Of a DNA stretch of 64,000 nt, positions 32,101 to 44,400 are shown piece by piece (position 1 is the stretch's first letter; the number at the start of each line of letters is the position of its first letter). The stretch lies in contig OV121086.1 of assembly GCA_921293015.1 (NCBI GenBank), positions 37,633,194 through 37,697,193 on the forward strand. The letters run 5' to 3'. A model generated the notes under the pieces. That model ran no database searches. It saw nothing but the letters and a program-made list of their open reading frames with translations, and was not told the DNA's origin. This stretch comes from Phorcus lineatus (Eukaryota > Mollusca > Gastropoda > Trochida > Trochidae). Both the position numbers and the translations under genes were made by a program.

Positions 32101-35100
32101 TACTCATTTTTGTATTTTATTTATACTTGAGTTTCTTATTCATCAAAGAATATTCAAATAATTCTTAATTTTCTTGTTTGAAGAAAAAGGAAGATGTAGG
32201 TGAAGAATGCCCTGCTCCTGAAGCCATAGTTGCAAATCTAGATGCACTTACTCAAGAACAGTTGACAGTAAGTAACCATATATTACATAAGTAACAGTAG
32301 AATTCTCCAGCTTGCAGATTATTGCAGAGCTACAGGTAAGCTGTGTACCTTCGAATGATATGCTAATATATTCAGAAATTATGCACCAAATCTTAGATTT
32401 AAAAGTATAGATTTACAAGAAAATATAGTAGATACTCTAGTGTATAAAAAATTTGCATACTGAACTGATGTTTGGTTGATCAAATTTTACAAACCTGGTA
32501 TACACAGTGCTCCATCTCTTATAGTTTCCATATGTAAAAGAGTAAAGGATACAACTTCATGCACTATTATATCTTATACACTAAGAGGCAAAAGTCTTAA
32601 ACATGTCAGCAGAGTAAAGTATAACATGTAAAACCATGCTCAATAGAAACATGCACAATGTTGACATTTGATACCCACTCCTGTTATTTCTAGTCGCAAA
32701 TCTTGCACCAACTTCAATTTCAAGATAGAGTCAGAGTAGTTGCAGTATTGTTCCGAGACGGGGTCTTTGGTAATTTTGTCCACCCTTTTGGCTTGGTGTT
32801 CCTTAAAATCTTGATGGATAGGTTACTTTTACCATTGTGAAGAGTCCCCTCTGCCATTAAAAAGGCCAAATTGAGCTGAGCACCTAAAACGACACTGTGG
32901 CTGGTATAATACTCACTTTCAAAAAATCTTATCTGGAGCTCTGTTATTGGTGATTGCCTGACCTCTTTCAGCCCTGATTGGTAACATTAGAAACATAAGC
33001 AATATATTGTAATTGCACCAACAAAGAGCTTTTTATTTCAATACTAACTGTTTAAAAAAACGTTTGATTCCTTTATTGTGAACTCGCTTATGCTGTAGCA
33101 AAACCTTTTGTCAGATGGCAAAAGAATTTGGGTTTAACCATCTTTGTATGAATGTTGAGAACATCGGGAATCAAAATTATTTGAGTAGAAAAAGGTATTT
33201 GTTTTGGCTTCCTAAACTTTTCATATATGAAATGACGCTTCATTTTGCTGACTTGTAACATCCTTTTAGATGAAATTTGTTTGTGAAATTGTCACCGAGA
33301 TTGTATACCTCTTCTCTCAGCCTCTCACAGTGAACCAGATAAAGAAAGTGAGAATAGAAATTGATGAGGCCATGAAGAAGAATGACTCGGATCTCGCTAC
33401 AGAAGAGTCACTAAGGAACGAATCTCTCAAGGAAATCGGAAATTTGCTTCATGACTCCTGCAAAATCAGCAAAGATGAGGTGTGTGATAAATGTGTTTCT
33501 TTCACATGTTATTGCACCATAGATTAAATGGTGTTGCAATATTTACCCTCATAAAGTAAATTTACATATATCCTTGTGCTGAGGACAAAATAAAGTAAAA
33601 ATAAGTTGCATACAGTCATTCAACTCTGTTTATGAAAATTATTCAGACAAATTTTCATTCTCTCCTGTTTTTGAAACCTTTGGTTTTGCCACAAGTCATG
33701 TAGAATGGCTAGTGTAATTATTTTGAATAAGAGAAATATTAATTAAGAGTTGTCCGGGCAAAATGTACATTTTTAAGTTATGTCTACGAATTGTTAAAAT
33801 GAGCTATTAAAACATCAGAAAAGATTAACACAGTGACACAAATTATCATTACTAAAATTCCACAAGAATGTGTTTTTAAAAAGTTTTAAAAAGATAAACA
33901 GTTTTAATGTCTCCTCAAGTTAAAAAATATGTTATTTTAAAATTCAGGCTGAGAATGAAATAGTGCGGACATACGGTGACACTGGGACAAAGAAGAAGTA
34001 CTCACACGTGGACCTGGTGGTAATGGTTGATGGAGTTGACACGGACAGGGGGGCAGTGACGGCGGGAGGGCGAGGATATTACCTCAAGGTACGACCATCA
34101 TTTGTCTTCTAGTTAAACATCCATGATTATTCACGATTGTATATAAAGTTTAGTAACCATGCTCAACACCTTGAAGAGGTAGATAGAAATACAAGACATT
34201 TAGTTTGTTAACAAATGTAACAATGTTACATTTGAAGTCACACTATCTGCAATAGTACAGATTATTTAAATTATAACAATGTTACAAAAATGTTATTTTC
34301 AAATATCCATTAGTTCAAATATTGGTCGATATTTATTTTCAACCAATGACTTCTAACTGTGTTGACCAATATCTCTAAAACGAATTTATTATTCATGTTG
34401 CAGGGCCCCCTTGTATTTCTAGAGCAGGCCCTGATCAACCATGCAATGCAGATGCTCGTGGTGAGAGGATTCACCACCCTGTACACGCCCTTCTTTATGA
34501 GGAAGGAGGTCATGCAGGAGGTCGCTCAGCTCTCCCAGTTTGATGATGAGCTGTACAAGGTAATTAGATGATATCAACTCCATAGAAAATAGACAGAAGT
34601 CTAGCATCTACCAAAAACTGTTTCTAGGGACAAGTATTGTAAAACTGATAAACTTAAAATTGAAAGACTAAATATGACACTATGTATTCCTGAAATTTGA
34701 AAGCATGTCCTTTCGAACTGGTAATTTGTAATCTGCAGGAATCCTATTGTATCATAGATTTTACTTAATACTTATGAAATTCTTTTAAAGTTTGTTGAAT
34801 ATATGAATTCAATGAACAAGGTCTGATGATTCCTTAGACAATGGACGCTTTTAGTCAATTATCAATGCTCTGGAGTCTTCAATTAAAATAAATGTAATCC
34901 AGAAAGTGACATTACACTCAAAAGAAAAAAAAAACCTCAAGGGGACTATTTCTGTTTCTGAGTTTTTCTGCACTTATGTTTTTGGTTTAACTGCTGACAT
35001 GGCTTTTCATCCATTTGAGGGAGTATATTTCAGTTAAACATCGCACAATGAATACCTAGCCACGGATGTGAATTTTTTAATAGAACAAACTGATTTCTTC

Positions 35101-37403
35101 ATCACTCAAATCCACATAGGTGATCAGCAAGAGCAGCGAGAAGCAGGAGGAAGGCGGGGTAGATGAGAAATATTTGATAGCAACCTCTGAACAACCCATC
35201 GCTGCCTTCCATCGAGATGAGTGGATCCCCACAGGGAGCCTGCCAATCAAATACTGCGGGTACTCGACATGCTTCAGACAGGAAGTTGGCTCACATGGTC
35301 GTGACACTCGCGGAATATTCAGGGTGCATCAATTTGAAAAGGTTTGTATTTAGTTTCTGTATTGAGTATTTGTAGGAGAATTATGTTGAAAGGTCACTTC
35401 ATAACTTATGTCCACAGCAATGCCAATAACGACAAGGTACAATGTTTTGCAGGTAGAACAATTTTGTATTACCTCACCACAAGAAAACAAGTCCTGGGAA
35501 CTATTTGACGAGATGATAAAGAACGCAGAGGATTTCACGCAGTCGCTGGGGATTCCCTACCAGATTGTCAACATTGTTTCAGGTATTCAGCAGTTTTTCA
35601 GTTATTCAAAGTAAAACTTGTAAGCATTGTTATTGGTTTGATTTGTTAAACATCATTTCAGATATATATTGTTAGATATATATTGTTGGAAATATATTGT
35701 TAGATATATATTGTTAGATATATAGAGGATACTAAATGACCTTCCATTTGATACTATCTTTATTAAACGAGTTAATGATTAAGTTTAAAACGAGCGAAAG
35801 CGAGTTTAACACCAAATCATTAACAAGTTTAATAAAAAATAGTATTAAATTGAAGGAAGTTTAGTATTCTGTTTATTACTTGACCTCAGTTATCAAGCAT
35901 GATTGCCAAAAGTGTACTGAATGAAGCATTTCTTCGACTTGGCCGCCATTGTGACGGCGGTGCGAAGATTGTGACGTCACAATCACACAATATTATGACG
36001 TCATACGTGCAGCGGTATTACACTAGTTTAATATCGCCGTATAAATATTACACTGCGATATCTTACACGGATGAGTAATAAATATTGTTAGATATATATT
36101 GTTAGATTTATCCACATTGTTACCAGTGTAGTAGACAGGATGTAAAGTATTCTTTCTTTTCTTCGTAAATGGACATGCATATATTGGTCTCATATTCAAA
36201 CATGTATATTTCCATTTATTTGTGAACCAGTCGAAAGAGTGTCTATTATCCTATTGACATATAGTGTTTAAATTGTATTTTCACTGCTAAACAAGTTACT
36301 TCAGGTTTCATCTAGTAAAGTTGGACTTTTCAGGATACTATATAATGATGGCCAACACAATATGATGTAGACTTGACATGACTTGATTCTGTTGCCAGGC
36401 GAGTTGAACAATGCTGCTGCCAAAAAACTTGACCTTGAGGCCTGGTTTCCGGGATCAAACTCCTTCCGGGAACTGGTATCGTGTTCCAACTGTACAGACT
36501 ACCAATCTCGCAGACTCAAGATCCGCTTCGGAGAGACCAAAAAGATGAATCAAGAGGTAATTTCTTATCAACATCTGTTATTTTGTTCTCTTTAAAAAGT
36601 TTGAACCTCCTCCAGGAATAGTTAAGCTAGTAAAACTAAATACACTGCAAAAATGAGTAATTTCATTTAGCTCTATTTTCAAAGGAAACAAAAACTGATA
36701 TGTCATCCTTAAATCCTGAGTTCATTGTTGAAAATCACTGTATCATTTGTATCGGTAGTTTAGTTTGTGTAAACTATGAGGGTTCAAGATAAAATTAACA
36801 AGTTTGTGTCCTTGACAGGTTGAGTATGTGCACATGTTGAACGCCACAATGTGTGCTACAACGCGGGTTATCTGCGCTATACTTGAAAACTTCCAGACAG
36901 AGGACGGAGTTATCATTCCTGAAGTTCTCCGCAGGTTCATGCCAGAGAGTAAGTATCAACACTTGAAGCCAATAAAGTTTGAGTTAGGGCATAAAGAAAT
37001 CATGTTGGTCTTTGACCTTTGAATAAAATTGCCAGATGAAAAGCCTTTCCCTTTAGACATGTGTCTACCAAATATTTAAGAGTTTTTAATAATAGCTTTA
37101 TTATGTTGAACTTATCAGGAACAGAGACGGTAACATATGATCAGAGTATGTTGAGATGAAATATTTATTTACAAGTGTATACTGAAAATTGGCCAATATA
37201 AAAGCCCTTATTTTGGTTGTATTAACAAGGAAAATATGAAGACACAATCTTGATAACATAATCTATATTTACTTGTAGTGTATGCCGAGAAATTGCCTTT
37301 TGTAAAGGCAGCTCCGATAGATGAACAGGAACAGAAGAAGCAGAAGAAGAAAGGAGGGAAGAAGAATTTAGAGGAAGGAGTCCAGAAAATGGATATCAAA
37401 TAA
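26116..37403 (+). CDS. SARS1: Cytosolic serine--tRNA ligase, 11 exons
   Basis: Charges tRNA-Ser, and tRNA-Sec, with serine in the cytosol; class II synthetase. CDS exons: 26116-26251, 31901-31971, 32184-32267, 33321-33479, 33948-34088, 34404-34559, 35120-35341, 35453-35582, 36399-36556, 36819-36948, 37279-37403. GT/AG junctions and phases all close, giving 503 aa (human about 514). The N-terminus [14 protein letters not shown] is diagnostic of the eukaryotic cytosolic enzyme and sets the start. An N-terminal helical tRNA-binding arm is followed by the catalytic core. TSEQ (about residue 271) is the serine-binding TxE loop, [14 protein letters not shown] (from about 301) is motif 2, and [10 protein letters not shown] (about 426-435) is motif 3. 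The C-terminus is a lysine-rich tail ([11 protein letters not shown], about 481-491). Intron 1 (5.6 kb) carries a large foldback element. Confidence 0.97.
30291..31788. mobile_element. Foldback transposon with ~527-bp inverted arms
   Basis: The left arm 30291-30817 and right arm 31264-31788 are near-perfect reverse complements; by eye I find one 2-bp indel and one mismatch. They flank a 446-bp loop. Termini are CAGGCCCCCCTGAG and CTCAGGGGGGCCTG, flanked on both sides by GAAAT (30286-30290 and 31789-31793), a candidate 5-bp target duplication. Each arm has degenerate ~20-bp repeats of the type CGGAAGGAAC...CGGTA between 30372 and 30549. No transposase or other domain was recognised, so it is non-autonomous. 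The termini and 5-bp duplication do not match a superfamily I can name with confidence. It lies in SARS1 intron 1. Confidence 0.85.
35664..36112. repeat. 14-bp minisatellite interrupted by a snapback MITE
   Basis: Units of TTAGATATATATTG occur at 35664-35724 and again at 36083-36112, in SARS1 intron 8. Between them (about 35725-36082) is an inserted element beginning GAGGATACTAAATGAC. Its first part is an imperfect hairpin (35727-35870) with arms of about 56 bp around a loop containing CGAGCGAAAGCGAG. Its second half contains GTGACGTCA-type palindromes. A related, longer copy is at 40373. Confidence 0.75.
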
Positions 37404-38185
37404 TTCTGTGATATAGTGCTCAAACTGACGGGACCTTTCATCTGACTGTACTTGTTGAATATGTCAAATGTTATTTATGGCAAATATTTCACCTTCTGTT
37501 TTTAGCATCATCCTGTTTTCATTATTTATTGAAAAATGTAAACTAAATGAATTATTTCTTGCTTGTAGTGTTGTTGCAATTTAAACTACTTGCTTAAAGT
37601 GACACAGAGCATGTGTCATAAATTTTGTATGTGGCTTAAATGAGAGCCAACATACCATAGGACCTGATTTAAGTTAAAATCACATTTCTAAAGTTACATT
37701 TTTATCTTTAAAATGCCAAAATATGATAGTTTCTTTTTTTCGATTGTAATTGAAAAACGACCATATAAATGTTAAGTTGTCGAAAGTCTATGTCCAAATT
37801 ACATAAATATCAGTTAAGTGACCTAAGATCTACCAAACTGCCTGCTTTTTCCAAAATTACGTTTGAGTTTTTGACGCACACTATTGTCCAGTTTTCATTC
37901 ATTCGATGTCTCGAAATTATCCTGTTTATTGTCACAATACTGTACTAATAAGAACCAAGATACTGATTTAAAAAAACAACCACTACTTCTAGATGAAATA
38001 TCACTATTTATGAAGTTTGACATATTTGAGTCACTCAACATACTCTGTGCCCCTTTAATTTCTCTACTGTCAAAGTACTTACTAACCATAGCTTTTCAAT
38101 CATGATGAAGCTATTTTACTATTGAAAATGTTATGAAGAAATCAGCAACAAAAATGTTAAATTCTTTTAGTTGGCTAATAACTAA

Positions 38186-38191
38186 AATAAA
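38186..38191 (+). terminator. Candidate SARS1 polyadenylation signal
   Basis: An AATAAA hexamer in AT-rich sequence about 780 bp past the SARS1 stop codon. It lies before the hAT-like insertion at 38412. Confidence 0.4.
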
Positions 38192-38411
38192 GAATCTATT
38201 GCATAATGCTATGTGCTTTTGGTTTTTTCTTTAAACTTTTTATGGGAAATTGCATTTTTGTCTCAACAAATTCAAAGGGTTTCCCAAGGTTTCAATATAT
38301 TGTGATCTTGATTCCCCTTTCTCTTGTTTAGATCTTGCTATGCTCCATGTCAAGAGCCAGAAGGTTGAAATTTCTCTCCAGTATGACTCCGAAGTCTTTA
38401 AATCAATACAC

Positions 38412-38810
38412 TAAGGATGCGCTGTATTATCGCTATATTGCAATACAGAAACACAACGATACGTACCGGTACAGTCTTCTGAAAATATTCAATTTATATC
38501 GAAGGTTTTAGAATTAACATTTTCCATGTAAAATTGCAGAAAAACGTAACAAAAACACCCTATTATTTTACTGAAAGTTGTAGACAAAGTGTGAACCTGC
38601 ACAGACATGTTAAAAATACGAAACCAGTCACTTCATTATCTCTCTTTACAAAACGACGTCCGGTTGAGCATTGATCACTGTTCTAATTGTTGTTATGTAG
38701 TCAATAGAACATGGAAAAACTAAAATATGAAAAGTACCAATATACTGCAATACGCTTTTCTGTATCGCAATATGTTGCGATATGGAAATGAGGGCCAATA
38801 CCCATCCTTA
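38412..38810. mobile_element. hAT-type MITE, 399 bp, with 8-bp target duplication
   Basis: Flanked by perfect 8-bp direct repeats CAATACAC (38404-38411 and 38811-38818). The ends are TAAGGATG and its complement CATCCTTA. The terminal TAAGG fits the YARNG consensus of hAT elements, and 8-bp duplications are typical of that superfamily. A further subterminal inverted repeat (an ATCGC...ATATTGC...ATACAGAAA type block near 38428-38451 and 38754-38783) extends the palindrome. There is no transposase ORF, so it depends on an element elsewhere. Confidence 0.85.
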
Positions 38811-39596
38811 CAATACACAATGTTTGGGACTGATATGATAATTGGAGAATAATCATTTTCCATGTACTGAAGATCAGACGTGTTGAAACGAAGGGAGGGT
38901 AAATGGTATTTAAGTTGTTTATAGACTCCTTTGGTTAGCAAGCATGTTGAGATATTGTGTCTATTTCGGTAGTTAAGTGCAATCAAGACCTCATTTTAAT
39001 GAGATTGAAAGGTTGCTCAGCCCAATTGAAAGATATACTGGTGGAATAATACCACTTTTTTCTGTTAGAGAAAATCAACAAACTAAAAAAAGTGTTTCTC
39101 CAATGTATCTATAAAAGTTCGCCGATTTGAAAATCATTTATCCAAAAGTAGAAAAAAGAATCTAAAACTGGTTTATTCAGAATGTTTTTATTTTTCATAA
39201 CAAAAGTATCACAGCTTTTGTAACTGACCACAGCATAGACACTTAATATGAGATATTTTTATTGTTTCTCAAAATTTACAGCAATGGATGGACAGCAAAG
39301 CATTTCTCAATCATTAAATTCAGTAGATACATTTATGTAATTTTAGATTTAATGAACGTGAAGACATCTGTTGGGAATGGGTTACAAGCAATTCTTTTAT
39401 CAGATCAATGAAAACTGCTCAACAAATATTATTTGTACAATTATTTTACACAAGATAGAACACTTTACAGATGATGAGATGCCTTCAATGTTAGCATCAC
39501 TGAAGAGTAGTGCAGAAAGTATAGCATATGGTCCATCAGATTTCTGCTTGAAAGGACGGAATCTTGATATTTTTCAATCTTTTGAGAACCAAATTA

Positions 39597-39645
39597 GGTG
39601 AGGTGATATGGGGTTTAAAGCCGCTTTCAAGAGTATTTCACTTAT
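39597..39645 (-). mobile_element. 49-bp SINE-tail insertion with 12-bp target duplication
   Basis: On the minus strand it reads ATAAGTGAAATACTCTTGAA, then AGCGGCTTTAAACCCCATAT and ACCTC repeats, the same tail as the SINE at 13441. It is bounded by perfect direct repeats AGAACCAAATTA at 39585-39596 and 39646-39657. Nothing but the tail is present, so it is an extreme 5' truncation that still shows target-primed insertion. Confidence 0.85.
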
Positions 39646-40372
39646 AGAACCAAATTAATACCAGTATGTATATGTAGCACAATAACACAAATCTCAATCA
39701 TGAAGTGTTGGATCCTAAAATTACCATATTGAATTATTACACAAGCAAATTGATTTTGAGATATTTATCTTTTTTTAATTGAAACATCTTGAAATACTGT
39801 AACTCTTTCCTTGCTTCTTACTTAATCTGCATTTGTCATTTCTTGCCTTTATTCTTTACAATTTATGCCATTGAAAGAGGATATTGTCCAATATTATTAT
39901 TTCAATAAATATATATCTGAGATATATATATATCTTTGTAATTTTACACAAAGTGTAGAATAAACATTTACGGATATAAGAAAACTTTTCTGAAGTCATA
40001 AATCATGATCTATTTATCATACCCCTCACTTTAATAATCCAATTTATTTTCATTATACATTTTTAAAAAGCTTGCCTTATTGTAGTGGCATGAACTGAAC
40101 TTAAACTGATACATCTAATAACATTGAAATTGACATATGTTCAAGCACTTACATCTGTAAAGTTAACCATTTTTCGTCTCATTTCTCAATTCTGACAATA
40201 AATTTACAATACACTGAACAAAATACATTAAGGATATTGGAATTCTTATGGTTGATATTTCTTCAGCACACCAATGAATGATAAGAACACTATTTAGATA
40301 TTAACAATAACACATATCCTTAACTTTTTGTCCAGTCTATATGTTTTACCCATTATTGTTGTTATGAGTAAT

Positions 40373-41220
40373 AGAGGATACTAAACGAACTTCCATTTAC
40401 ACTATTTTATAACACAAGTTAATGATTTCACATGAAATAATATAAGAATAATCAACAAGATGCGAGGAATTAGTTTATCTGTCCTGAGTGGATTATTGTG
40501 ATAAATTCCGAGCTTTAGCAAGGAATTTATTACAATAATTCGTGAAGGACAGATAAACCTAATTCCGAGCTTCGAGTTGGTTATTCTTTTTCTTACTTAA
40601 GTCATATTTAAGAATATTTACGGTACTTTTTTAAAGTACCTTCGTGAAGGCAAGATGAAGATAACTTGGTCATCATATTCATGCGCGACGAACAACAATT
40701 ACGTTATGGTCTTAATTTGCGTAACTGAATGTAGTCCCAGCAATTCCTAACGTGTTTATGGGTCATATATTAAGTAAGACAATCTTATATGAACGAAATA
40801 TTTAAACAAACCACATATAAACACAGTTTCCATGGTATTCCATACGAAAGGAAAATCAATGTTTGATTTGAAGTTGGGTTGACATGTGTATGCCACACTC
40901 ACTGTCGAGTGATTTGAAAGTAATTCAGTCAGCCAATCAGATCTCGAGTTATTTTTAGAAAAACTGTAATACCCGGCATATTTGTTCCCGCCTGGATAAT
41001 AATAGTGAATGTGATACCAGGTAATTCATTAGTTTAAAAAAAAAAGAGTATGAAATGGACATGTAGTTTTCCTTAATTTACTTTCGAACATAAAACATGC
41101 TTAACTGCCAACAGTGTGCCCAGAATAACATATCCATGACATGGTTGCCGTTGTGACGGAAGTGATAACTGCACACTGTTGAGACATCATATGCTCAGTG
41201 GTTTTACAATTGTTTGATAC

Positions 41221-41262
<42 letters not shown>
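40373..41262. mobile_element. Snapback MITE, long copy, ending in an AT run
   Basis: It starts GAGGATACTAAACGAACTTC, matching the element at 35725. A hairpin occupies 40444-40590 with arms of about 66 bp and a short loop (GAGCTTTAGCAA). Further along, the GTTGTGACGG block and the region before the AT run also align with the shorter copy in SARS1 intron 8. No protein is encoded. The 3' end merges into (AT)n at 41225-41260. Confidence 0.65.
41225..41260. repeat. (AT)n microsatellite
   Basis: About 18 uninterrupted AT dinucleotides at the 3' end of the snapback element, roughly 200 bp beyond the TUBGCP6 stop codon. Confidence 0.98.
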
Positions 41263-41265
<3 letters not shown>

Positions 41266-41454
41266 GCTGGACAAAATAATTAAGAGATATTATAAATGTT
41301 ATGATTGATATTTCATCAGGTGATCAATGTAAAAATATGTCATTATTGACAATTTCAGAATTTTAATAAATCCACAATAATTTTTGTACAGTTTAATAGA
41401 CTGCAATATCTTACAAGAGCTAGTAATGAACATTCACTTAGTCATGACATAGTG

Positions 41455-44400
41455 TTATGTATTATCATAGTAGTTGTTGAAGTTGAGTCTGAGAAGCAAC
41501 TCCTGGAGATGGGGCTGGTATCCACGGATAGCCAGCTTGTTCACAACTGCAACAGAAACCATATCAGGGATTATGAATTGACATCAATGAATACTTTACA
41601 CCAATTTGTGGTTGGAAAGCCTTTGCCAAATATTTACAATTTGATTAAAAGAAACAAAAACCAGTATATACTGTCATGTGAATAATGTTAACATCAATGC
41701 CAAAAATTTATTAAGGAGTATTTTTTCAATATCTTAATTCACTTCACTTTCCATAGGTTTTGAAGCAATGACAAATCTTTGATATATTGTATTCAAATGC
41801 ATCAACTTACCCTTGAACAGGAAGATGGAATATTCTCTGAAGGCTTGGTATGAAGACACCATGTTGGAAAAGTTGGGATGAGTTATCTCCCCTGAGTTGG
41901 GATCTCGAAACCAGGAGGCACTGACTAGCTGTGTCTGGAATTTGAGAATGAGGCTGAAGATGTCCTGGATAATCTTCATCACCGGCCGTGCTTTCCTTGT
42001 TTGCAGTGATCTAAGAACATTTTGAAAAATTTCATAATCAATTTCACATAAAAAAAATTTCATAACATTTTGAAGAAAAATGCCTGGAGAAAACCTGTAA
42101 CACTATTAAGGCTATGCATTGCAGTGAAACCTGTGAGCATCGGCTCGAATTAGCAAAACATTGGTGGTACTTTACTGAAATTCAGTGAAGCATATTATCC
42201 AAATCTTACTGCGTGTAAAACAGTTCTCTACTGCAAAGTTGGGGGGATTTGAACGCTTGATCAAAAGCTGAACACGCTCATCACTATTTCACCTCCTAGA
42301 AGGGAACATAGAAGTAAGTATTGAAGATATTAAAGGCCAAGATGAAAAATTCCCTCACCTGAAAATTGCCTTCTCGAGGTACTGTGCGTGCACATGGTGA
42401 AGATCGTCCAGGTTGTGCACGCTGGTGTCGAGTGCGTCGATGAGCTCGGACCAGGTGAGCAGGATGAGCTGGTTGGAGATGTATCCCTGCATCACCTTCA
42501 CAAAGTGCTGCATCTCCTGTCTGGGGAGGAATCACATCAAACTGGTCAATTAACATATGAGTCATTAGACTTGGACTATTGATCTCCATACCTTTAAATG
42601 TCGCAATATGAAACAAGAGTTTTTTTTAATATTACTTCTTTATAGTCTGTCATCTAGCACTGTTAATGAGCAAGTTTAGGATGCTTGATTTAGAATTACC
42701 GATGTAAAGAGGATGTAAATCCACATAGAACGTATCTTGTTTGTATAAATATACATTAAAAAAATCTGCCTTACCTGTGAAGTTGAAGTCTTCTGAACTG
42801 TGGGGAGTTACCAGCTTTATGTATCAAGGCTGTGGACATAAAACAAGATTTTAAAATTTAATTTTACTAAGATGCCACTCAAAGAAGTTTGCCTTCACTG
42901 CTTGTTGACTTGTGCTTTAAACATGAAAGTGTCCATAATCCTAAGGGAAGCATTGCCTTGCTATCAAGTTCTCTTTTAATAGATTTCTAGTTTTATCTGC
43001 ACATTAGGAATATGATTGGTTGAAAACATTCACTTCATCCTTCAACAAAATTTTCTTTAATCATGAGTATATACAAGATGGATGATAGAAACATTTGCAA
43101 TCTTCCAAACCATATAGCAAAATATTTCCCTCATAAACAAGTATGATTCTGGAGGATGGTCACAATGGTGAATAAATCATATTACTCATTGTCTTGACTC
43201 AGTGCTTGATGATCTTGTGAATACAGGACATTCGGTTCTATTTTCATAGCAAATCCATAGCAACTATTCAAGTCATCAAGAGTATACAAAATTGATATTG
43301 AGAACAGTTGACACCTTCCAAATATAAAGAAACAAAGCAGCACTGTACCAAATATATGAATTAGAATGGTCGCTTACAGTTGGTCACAAACTATTAATTA
43401 ATCACACAATACAAATACTCGGATTCGGTTCGATATATCCCTATCCCAAATACAAGATGGCCGAAAGTCTGCAACTTTTCAGCGTAAGGTATATTTACAG
43501 TCCCTCTTGAGCCTGTGCCAGATGTCCTTCAGTACCCAGACGGTCCTCTTGAGCTGCATCATGAAGGAGAAGATACGACTGTACTTGCTCATACAACTCT
43601 CTGTCAGGATGATGTTCATCGGCCAGTCAACCTGTAGTACAAGAAGGATTAAGAGAACCTCATCAACAGTTCTACTCATTCGCTGTAGTTCATTTCTAGG
43701 TAATGTCTAACGGCTGTCCTTAAACCAGATTTCGCTCAGTTTGCTCTGTATAAACAACACCTTTGAGTTAAACATTGAATTTTCTACAATAAGCAAACAT
43801 GGAATAAAGGGAAATGTTTATTCAAAAAATAGAGCCATGGGCTCTGTAGCTCATCAGACTTTTGATAGAAATAGGTGTTTGGGTTTAGACTGGGACCATA
43901 TATAATACATATATATATATATATATATGAACACAAGAAAAATTATACTTTGGATATTTATTTGGATAAATTAAAGCAGCCTTTATTATGAAGAAAAGAG
44001 AAAGTGAAACAAAACAATATGTCAACATTTCTTTTTGGTAAAAAAACAGAGATATCAAAATAAAAAAAATGCTTGAACTAGGGCACATTGGGACATTGCA
44101 AATTGTTATGTTGAGGAAAGAAAACAACAATGTATTTCTTAAAAGTTATTCACAATCAAATAAAAAAGGCCCATTGCCCATTTGGGGTCAAGGGGTCACC
44201 GAACCTACAATTCAGAATCCCCATTGTCCAAGGAGTCTACACACAACTATTAAGCTATCAAGACCTTTTGGAACTGGAGAAGAAGATGAAAGTAGGGTTT
44301 TAAAGTTTTGACCCCTGTGACCCCATTTGGGGTCAAGTGGTCACCAAACCTACAATTTAGAATCCCCGTTGGCCAAGGAGTCTACACACACCTTTTCAGC

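Larger units (their letters stand above)
37404..41454. other. Convergent intergenic region between SARS1 and TUBGCP6
   Basis: Holds the SARS1 3' UTR, a hAT-type MITE, a 49-bp SINE tail, a snapback element, an AT dinucleotide run and the TUBGCP6 3' UTR. AATAAA at 38186-38191 is a plausible SARS1 polyadenylation signal, about 780 bp after the stop. No further coding exon was found. Confidence 0.6.
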
